Below, one piece after another: positions 58,393 through 64,000 of a DNA stretch of 64,000 bases (its first letter is position 1; each line of letters begins with the position of its first letter). The notes under the pieces are model-generated. The model was given only the letters and a program-made list of their open reading frames with translations. It searched no databases and was not told the DNA's origin. Both the position numbers and the translations under genes were made by a program. The stretch is from assembly GCF_024748695.1 (NCBI RefSeq), contig NZ_CP087176.1:923501-987500 (forward strand), given 5' to 3'. The DNA comes from Pseudomonas sp. B21-040 (lineage in GTDB: Bacteria; Pseudomonadota; Gammaproteobacteria; Pseudomonadales; Pseudomonadaceae).

Positions 58393-59310
58393 ATGGTCGA
58401 CAAACTGACGCATCTGAAACAGCTGGAGGCCGAAAGCATCCACATCATCCGCGAGGTCGCCGCCGAGTTCGATAACCCGGTGATGCTGTACTCCGTCGGT
58501 AAAGACTCCGCCGTGATGCTGCACCTTGCGCGCAAGGCATTCTTCCCGGGCAAACTTCCGTTTCCGGTGATGCACGTCGACACCCAGTGGAAGTTCAAGG
58601 AAATGTACGCGTTCCGCGACCGCATGGTTGAAGAACTCGGCCTTGACCTGCTGGTGCACGTTAACCCCGATGGCGTCGCGCAGGGCATCAACCCGTTGAC
58701 CCACGGCAGTGCCAAACACACCGATATCATGAAAACCGAAGGCCTCAAGCAGGCTCTCGACAAGTACGGTTTCGACGCCGCTTTCGGTGGCGCCCGTCGT
58801 GACGAAGAGAAGTCCCGTGCCAAAGAGCGCGTGTATTCCTTCCGCGACACCAAGCACCGCTGGGACCCGAAAAACCAACGTCCAGAGTTGTGGAACGTCT
58901 ACAACGGCAACGTCAACAAGGGCGAATCGATTCGCGTGTTCCCGTTGTCGAACTGGACCGAACTGGACATCTGGCAGTACATCTACCTCGAAGGAATCCC
59001 GATCGTGCCGCTGTATTTCGCCGCCGAGCGCGACGTCATCGAGATGAATGGCACCTGGATCATGATCGACGACGATCGCCTGCTCAATCACCTGAGCGAT
59101 GAAGACAAGGCGCGTATCGTCAAGAAGAAGGTCCGTTTCCGTACGCTGGGCGACTACCCGTTGACCGGTGCGGTCGAGTCCGAGGCTGTCACGCTGACCG
59201 ACATCATTCAGGAAATGCTCCTGACGCGAACTTCCGAACGCCAGGGCCGGGTCATCGATCACGATGGCGCAGGCTCGATGGAAGAAAAGAAACGTCAGGG
59301 TTATTTCTAA
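58393..59310 (+). CDS. cysD: Sulfate adenylyltransferase subunit 2
   Basis: A 305-residue PP-loop ATP sulfurylase subunit that makes APS from sulfate and ATP, using GTP hydrolysis by CysN. P-loop-like [17 protein letters not shown] (SGGxDS variant), [16 protein letters not shown], and [15 protein letters not shown]. Ends with the YF motif. cysNC follows 9 bases later. Confidence 0.97.
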   Translation: MVDKLTHLKQLEAESIHIIREVAAEFDNPVMLYSVGKDSAVMLHLARKAFFPGKLPFPVMHVDTQWKFKEMYAFRDRMVEELGLDLLVHVNPDGVAQGINPLTHGSAKHTDIMKTEGLKQALDKYGFDAAFGGARRDEEKSRAKERVYSFRDTKHRWDPKNQRPELWNVYNGNVNKGESIRVFPLSNWTELDIWQYIYLEGIPIVPLYFAAERDVIEMNGTWIMIDDDRLLNHLSDEDKARIVKKKVRFRTLGDYPLTGAVESEAVTLTDIIQEMLLTRTSERQGRVIDHDGAGSMEEKKRQGYF

Positions 59311-59319
59311 GGGGTTGTC

Positions 59320-61218
59320 ATGTCGCACGTATCTGATTTGATCAGCGAGGACATCCTCGCCTACCTGGGCCAGCACGAACGCAAGGAAATGCTGCGCTTT
59401 CTGACCTGTGGCAACGTCGACGACGGCAAGAGCACCCTGATCGGGCGCCTGCTGCACGACTCCAAGATGATCTACGAAGATCACCTGGAAGCCATTACCC
59501 GCGACTCGAAGAAAGTTGGCACCACCGGCGATGACATCGACCTGGCATTGCTGGTCGACGGCCTGCAGGCCGAGCGCGAGCAAGGCATCACCATCGATGT
59601 CGCCTACCGGTATTTCTCCACCGCCAAACGCAAATTCATCATCGCCGACACCCCCGGCCATGAGCAGTACACCCGCAACATGGCCACCGGTGCGTCTACC
59701 TGTGACCTGGCGATCATCCTGATCGACGCCCGTTACGGTGTGCAGACCCAGACCCGTCGCCACAGCTTCATCGCCTCGTTGCTGGGTATCAAACACATCG
59801 TGGTGGCCGTCAACAAGATGGACATCAATGGCTTTGACCAAAGCATCTTCGAGTCGATCAAGGCCGATTACCTGAAGTTCGCTGAAGGCATCGCCTTCAA
59901 GCCGACCACCATGGCCTTCGTGCCGATGTCGGCCCTCAAGGGCGACAACGTGGTGAACAAATCCGAGCGCTCGCCGTGGTACACCGGCCAGTCGCTGATG
60001 GAAATTCTGGAAACCGTCGAGATCGCCAGCGATCGCAACTACACCGATTTGCGTTTCCCGGTGCAGTACGTCAACCGTCCGAACCTGAACTTCCGTGGTT
60101 TCGCCGGCACCCTGGCCAGCGGCGTTGTGCACAAGGGCGACGAAGTCGTTGTGCTGCCGTCGGGCAAGAGCAGCCGCGTGAAATCCATTGTCACTTTCGA
60201 AGGTGAGCTGGAGCATGCAGGTCCGGGTCAAGCGGTGACGCTGACCATGGAAGACGAGATCGACATCTCTCGCGGCGATCTGTTGGTACACGCCGACAAC
60301 CTGCCGCAAGTGACTGACGGCTTCGACGCCATGCTGGTGTGGATGGCCGAAGAGCCGATGCTGCCGGGCAAGAAGTACGACATCAAGCGCGCCACGACAT
60401 ACGTGCCGGGTTCGATCACCAGCATCGTCAACCGCGTTGACGTGAACACCCTGGAAGAAGGCCCTGCCAGTGCCTTGCAACTGAACGAGATCGGTCGGGT
60501 CAAGATCAGCCTCGACGCGGCCATCGCGCTGGACGGTTACGCGAGCAACCGCACCACCGGTTCGTTCATCGTCATTGATCGCTTGACCAATGGCACCGTC
60601 GCCGCTGGCATGATCATCGCTCAGCCAGTGGCGCCGGGCAGCAGCACGCATCACGGCAAACTCGCACACGTCGCCACCGAAGAACGCGCCCAGCGCTTCG
60701 GCCAGCAACCGGCCACCGTGTTGTTCAGCGGCTTGTCAGGCGCTGGCAAAAGCACCCTGGCCTACGCGGTTGAACGCAAGCTGTTCGACTTGGGCCGTGC
60801 AGTGTTTGTGCTCGATGGCCAGAACCTGCGTCACGACCTGAACAAAGGTCTGCCACAGGACCGCGCCGGGCGTACCGAGAACTGGCGCCGTGCCGCGCAC
60901 GTTGCGCGTCAGTTCAACGAAGCCGGTTTGCTGACCCTGGCGGCGTTCGTTGCCCCAAGTGCCGAAGGGCGTGAACAGGCCAAGGAACTGATCGGCAAAG
61001 AGCGTCTGCTGACGATTTACGTCCAGGCCTCGCCGACCGTGTGTGCCGAGCGTGATCCACAAGGCCTTTACGCGGCGGCTGGCGACAACATCCCGGGCGA
61101 CTCCTTCCCGTACGACGTGCCGCTGGATGCCGACCTCGTGGTCGACACCCAATCGCTGTCGCTGGAAGAAAGCGTCAAGCAAGTGCTGGACCTGCTGCGT
61201 CAGCGCGGCGCGATCTAA
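59320..61218 (+). CDS. cysNC: Bifunctional sulfate adenylyltransferase subunit 1 / APS kinase
   Basis: A 632-residue fusion. CysN part (1 to about 445): GTPase G1 [11 protein letters not shown]3 [18 protein letters not shown]4 VNKMD, followed by elongation-factor-like beta barrels. CysC part (about 455-632): P-loop [28 protein letters not shown] and [17 protein letters not shown] helix. It activates sulfate to APS and PAPS. The fusion is usual in Pseudomonas; PAPS can feed sulfation pathways, while cysteine synthesis proceeds from APS. A strong terminator follows. Confidence 0.97.
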   Translation: MSHVSDLISEDILAYLGQHERKEMLRFLTCGNVDDGKSTLIGRLLHDSKMIYEDHLEAITRDSKKVGTTGDDIDLALLVDGLQAEREQGITIDVAYRYFSTAKRKFIIADTPGHEQYTRNMATGASTCDLAIILIDARYGVQTQTRRHSFIASLLGIKHIVVAVNKMDINGFDQSIFESIKADYLKFAEGIAFKPTTMAFVPMSALKGDNVVNKSERSPWYTGQSLMEILETVEIASDRNYTDLRFPVQYVNRPNLNFRGFAGTLASGVVHKGDEVVVLPSGKSSRVKSIVTFEGELEHAGPGQAVTLTMEDEIDISRGDLLVHADNLPQVTDGFDAMLVWMAEEPMLPGKKYDIKRATTYVPGSITSIVNRVDVNTLEEGPASALQLNEIGRVKISLDAAIALDGYASNRTTGSFIVIDRLTNGTVAAGMIIAQPVAPGSSTHHGKLAHVATEERAQRFGQQPATVLFSGLSGAGKSTLAYAVERKLFDLGRAVFVLDGQNLRHDLNKGLPQDRAGRTENWRRAAHVARQFNEAGLLTLAAFVAPSAEGREQAKELIGKERLLTIYVQASPTVCAERDPQGLYAAAGDNIPGDSFPYDVPLDADLVVDTQSLSLEESVKQVLDLLRQRGAI

Positions 61219-61239
61219 GCGCTAAGCGCAAAAAAGAAA

Positions 61240-61273
61240 CCCGCCGATGAGTGATCATCGGCGGGTTTTTTTT
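61240..61273 (+). terminator. Rho-independent terminator after cysNC
   Basis: CCCGCCGATGA pairs with TCATCGGCGGG around GTGA, followed by eight Ts. Confidence 0.95.
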
Positions 61274-61287
61274 GTCCCCAAGATCGC

Positions 61288-61377
61288 CATCGCGGGCAAG
61301 CCTTGCTCCTACAGATTTCGGGTGGCCGCGCCATATGGCACGACGAAAAACTGTAGGAGCATGGCTTGCCCGCGATG
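61288..61377. repeat. REPIN (inverted REP pair)
   Basis: CATCGCGGGCAAGCCTTGCT... (61288-61314) and its inverse with one change (61351-61377), between the cysNC terminator and the convergent acyltransferase gene. Confidence 0.9.
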
Positions 61378-61397
61378 AGGCCCTTCCGGAACCTGGT

Positions 61398-62300
61398 TCA
61401 CTTGGCCGGATACTCGCGATGCATCTGCTCCAGCAACGCATCCTTGTCCAGCCACAGCTGATTGATCCAGCCCTGAAACTGCAATCGGTAATCGCCGTCC
61501 TGATCGTAATTCTTGCCAATGTACTGCGGCGAGATTTTCAGTTCCTGAAAATGCACCACCACGTCCGCCACGTTCCCGCACAACAGGTCCCAAAAACCGG
61601 GACGTCCGGCCGGGTAGTGGATGGTCACATTGACGATGGATTCGAGTTGCTCGCCCATGGCGTCCAGCACAAAGGCAATGCCGCCGGCCTTGGGTTTGAG
61701 CAGGTAGCGAAACGGTGATTGCTGCTGCGCATGTTTGGCTTCAGTGAAGCGCGTGCCTTCGACAAAGTTGAAAATCCCCACCGGATTATTGCGAAACTTC
61801 GCGCACGTCTTGCGGGTGGTTTCCAGGTCTTTGCCTTTTTTCTCCGGGTGCTTTTCCAGATAGGCCTTGGAGTAGCGCTTCATGAATGGAAAGCCCAGCG
61901 CCCACCAGGCCATACCAATGACCGGCACCCAGATCAGCTCCTGCTTGAGAAAGAACTTCAGCGGTTGGATACGACGGTTGAGCACGTATTGCAGCACCAG
62001 AATGTCGACCCAGCTCTGGTGGTTACTGGTGATCAGGTAGGAATGTTGATAGTCCAGGCCTTGCAGGCCGCTGAGGTGCCAGCGCGTGCGGCGGACCAGG
62101 TTCATCCAGCCTTTGTTGAGGCTGATCCAGGCTTCATGGGTATGGCTCATCAACCAGCCTGCAATCCGCTGCGTGAAGGCAAACGGCAAAACCTTGACGA
62201 GTGCCACGCAGAACAGAAAGGAGCAGAGCAAAATGGTGTTCAGTGCCAACAACAACGATGCAATCACGCCGCGTACGGCGGCAGGCAGGAAATCCAGCAT
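61398..62300 (-). CDS. Lysophospholipid acyltransferase family protein (YihG-like)
   Basis: A 300-residue inner-membrane acyltransferase. An amino-terminal hydrophobic anchor (ASLLLALNTILLCSFLFCVA) is followed by the PlsC-type motifs: HX4D in SNHQSWVDILVLQYV, the FMKRYSK block, and FVEGTRFTEAK. The length and motifs match E. coli YihG, which sets phospholipid acyl composition. Its ATG directly follows the pta stop-side sequence on the same strand, so the two genes may be cotranscribed with pta second. Confidence 0.85.
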   Translation of the reverse strand: MLDFLPAAVRGVIASLLLALNTILLCSFLFCVALVKVLPFAFTQRIAGWLMSHTHEAWISLNKGWMNLVRRTRWHLSGLQGLDYQHSYLITSNHQSWVDILVLQYVLNRRIQPLKFFLKQELIWVPVIGMAWWALGFPFMKRYSKAYLEKHPEKKGKDLETTRKTCAKFRNNPVGIFNFVEGTRFTEAKHAQQQSPFRYLLKPKAGGIAFVLDAMGEQLESIVNVTIHYPAGRPGFWDLLCGNVADVVVHFQELKISPQYIGKNYDQDGDYRLQFQGWINQLWLDKDALLEQMHREYPAK

Positions 62301-64000
62301 TTAAACATCCATAGGTCGGTTAGCAGCCTGGATCGCGGTCAATGCGATCGTGTAGACGATGTCATCGACTTGCGCACCGCGCGGCAGGTCGTTCACCGGT
62401 TTGCGCAGGCCTTGCAACATCGGGCCGAGGCTGACGCAATCGGCGCTGCGCTGCACGGCTTTGTGGGTGGTGTTGCCGGTGTTGAGGTCGGGGAACACGA
62501 ACACTGTGGCGCGACCGGCGACCTGACTGTTGGGGGCCAGTTGTCGGGCCACCGTTTCGTTGGCGGCGGCGTCGTACTGCAGAGGGCCGTCGATCAACAG
62601 CGAGTTTTGCTGCTCGTGGGCGAGCAACGTTGCTTCGCGCACTTTCTCGACTTCTTCGCCGCTGGCCGATTCACCGCTGGAGTAGCTGATCATCGCCACG
62701 CGCGGGGTGATGCCGAACGCGGCCGCCGAGTCGGCGCTTTGCAGGGCGATCTCGGCCAGTTCGATGGCGCTCGGGTGCGGGTTCATCACGCAGTCGCCGT
62801 AGACCAGCACTTCTTCAGGGAACAGCATGAAGAACACCGACGACACCAGCGTGCAGCCCGGCGCGGTTTTGATCAGTTGAAGGGCCGGTCGGATGGTATT
62901 GGCGGTGGAGTGGATGACACCGGACACGAGACCGTCGACTTCATCCAGCGCCAGCATCATGGTGCCGATCACAACAGTGTCTTCCAGTTGCTGCTCGGCC
63001 ATCGGTGCGTTGAGGCTTTTGCTTTTGCGCAGGGCAACCATCGGCTCGACATAGCGCTCGCGGATCAGGTCCGGGTCGAGAATCTCCAGCCCGGGTGGCA
63101 GCTCGATGCCTTGGGCGCGAGCGACGGCTTCGACGTCCGCCGGTTTGGCCAGCAACACGCAACGGGCAATGCCACGCGCCTGACAGATCGCTGCCGCTTG
63201 CACGGTCAGCGGCTCGCTGCCTTCTGGCAGCACGATGCGCTTGTTGGCAGCCTGGGCGCGCTGGATCAATTGATAGCGGAATACGGCGGGCGACAGGCGC
63301 ATCTCACGCGGGGTACCGCAGCGCTGGTGCAACCAGTTGGCGTCGAGGTGGCTGGCGACGAAGTCGGTAATGATCTCCGCACGCTCGCGGTCATCGATAG
63401 GAATTTCCTTGTTCAAGCCATTGAGCTGGTTGGCGGTGTCGTAGGAGCCGGTGCTCACCGACAACACCGGCAACCCCGCCTGCAAGGCGCCACGGCACAG
63501 GTCCATGATGCGCGGGTCGGGCAGGGTGTCGCTGGTCAGCAGCAGGCCGGCCAAGGGCACGCCGTTCATGGCCGCGAGGCTGACGGCCAGGATGATGTCA
63601 TCGCGGTCGCCGGGGGTGACCACCAGCACGCCGGGCTTGAGCAGTTCCACGGTGTTGCGCATGGTGCGGGCGCAGATGATGATTTTGGTCATGCGCCGGG
63701 TTTCGTAGTCACCGGCATTGAGAATCTGCGCGCCCATCAGATCAGCCACATCGCGGGTGCGCGGGGCGTTCAATTCCGGCTGGTACGGGATGCACCCCAA
63801 CAGGCGGAAATCACCGCTGCGCAGCAATGGCGAGTGTTCTTTCAAGCGCGTGGCGAAGACATCCATGCTTTCGTCGGTCTTGACCTTGTTGAGGATCACG
63901 CCGAGGACTTTCGGGTCTTTTGGGCCGCCGAACAATTGCGCCTGCAATTCCACGCGCCCGGAGAGCTCGGTCAGCACTTCGTTTTCCGGTGCCGAGACCA
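62301..64000 (-). CDS. pta: Phosphate acetyltransferase, long form, partial
   Basis: The carboxy-terminal 566 codons of a long-form Pta; the amino end lies beyond base 64000. Visible parts are the end of the P-loop/BioD-like domain, a DRTGG domain (DVADLMGAQILNAGDYETRRM, GDRDDIILAVSLAAMNGVP) and the catalytic PTA_PTB domain (about the last 330 residues) with RIVLPEGSEPLTVQAA, GTMMLALDEVDGLVSGVIHST and the substrate-loop MISYSSGESASG. It interconverts acetyl-CoA and acetyl phosphate. The stop codon (TAA at 62301-62303) lies next to the acyltransferase start, so the transcription order is pta then the acyltransferase gene. Confidence 0.95.
   Translation of the reverse strand, partial: VSAPENEVLTELSGRVELQAQLFGGPKDPKVLGVILNKVKTDESMDVFATRLKEHSPLLRSGDFRLLGCIPYQPELNAPRTRDVADLMGAQILNAGDYETRRMTKIIICARTMRNTVELLKPGVLVVTPGDRDDIILAVSLAAMNGVPLAGLLLTSDTLPDPRIMDLCRGALQAGLPVLSVSTGSYDTANQLNGLNKEIPIDDRERAEIITDFVASHLDANWLHQRCGTPREMRLSPAVFRYQLIQRAQAANKRIVLPEGSEPLTVQAAAICQARGIARCVLLAKPADVEAVARAQGIELPPGLEILDPDLIRERYVEPMVALRKSKSLNAPMAEQQLEDTVVIGTMMLALDEVDGLVSGVIHSTANTIRPALQLIKTAPGCTLVSSVFFMLFPEEVLVYGDCVMNPHPSAIELAEIALQSADSAAAFGITPRVAMISYSSGESASGEEVEKVREATLLAHEQQNSLLIDGPLQYDAAANETVARQLAPNSQVAGRATVFVFPDLNTGNTTHKAVQRSADCVSLGPMLQGLRKPVNDLPRGAQVDDIVYTIALTAIQAANRPMDV

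Noticed and set aside
58297..60708. An 803-codon minus-strand frame opposite cysD and cysNC.
   Set aside because: It is a mirror of the strongly biased codon use of the real genes; no motif, and it runs through a REPIN-adjacent promoter region.

Overview
The window is a piece of chromosome from a fluorescent Pseudomonas (P. fluorescens group). I infer this from the GC-rich codon use, the many Pseudomonas-type REP/REPIN palindromes between genes, and the gene order. From roxSR rightward (rlpA-gatBAC-mreBCD-maf-rng-yhdP-nit-tldD-yjgA-pmbA-fagA-fumC-sodA-ZIP-ptsO-rapZ-ptsN-hpf-rpoN-lptBAC-kdsCD-mlaFEDCB-ibaG-murA-hisGDC-algW-nif3-cysD-cysNC) it follows what I remember of the P. aeruginosa PA4440-PA4495 region. 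No rRNA, tRNA, CRISPR array or complete insertion sequence was recognised.

Left part (1-6.5 kb): the amino-terminal half of a dppA-like peptide-binding protein gene, then about 1.4 kb without a credible gene but with repeats. Next comes a 1.03-kb direct tandem duplication. Each unit holds a REP-like palindrome, a structured leader of about 245 nt, a small DUF6124-like gene, a hairpin terminator and the 3' end of a SIMPL-domain gene. Only the right unit keeps the whole SIMPL gene. The redox two-component pair roxS-roxR follows.

Accessory part (6.5-19.4 kb), lying between roxSR and rlpA: a YddA-type ABC exporter, a FadR/GntR regulator and a hexarate (glucarate/galactarate) catabolic cluster (kdgD, alpha-ketoglutarate semialdehyde dehydrogenase, a GudP-type MFS carrier, garD). 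Between the regulator and the catabolic genes sits a leftward two-gene unit, a phospholipase-C-like protein and a 63-aa protein, preceded by a near-consensus LexA box. An AEC carrier, a CMD-family protein and a Ca2+/cation exchanger follow.

Right part (19.4-64 kb): housekeeping operons. They cover tRNA-dependent amidation (gatCAB), cell shape (mreBCD, with mreC frameshifted in this sequence), outer-membrane phospholipid and LPS transport (yhdP, lptCAB, mla), Kdo synthesis (kdsDC), sigma-54 and nitrogen PTS control (rpoN, hpf, ptsN, rapZ, ptsO), the iron-responsive fagA-fumC-orfX-sodA operon, peptidoglycan (murA), histidine synthesis (hisGDC), the envelope stress protease algW, and sulfate activation (cysD, cysNC). 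The window ends inside pta.

The most interesting item is the leader in front of the two duplicated small genes. In both copies a segment (B) can pair either with an upstream arm (A) or with a downstream arm (C) in a hairpin loop, just before a possible anti-Shine-Dalgarno/Shine-Dalgarno hairpin. The A, B and C sequences change together between the two otherwise similar copies. This looks like an alternative-structure riboregulator. Other items worth checking are the LexA-controlled phospholipase-like unit, the one-base mreC frameshift with its apparent ATT start codon, and the Glu-to-Gln change in the first alpha-repeat of the exchanger. All statements come from reading the sequence; no database search was run.
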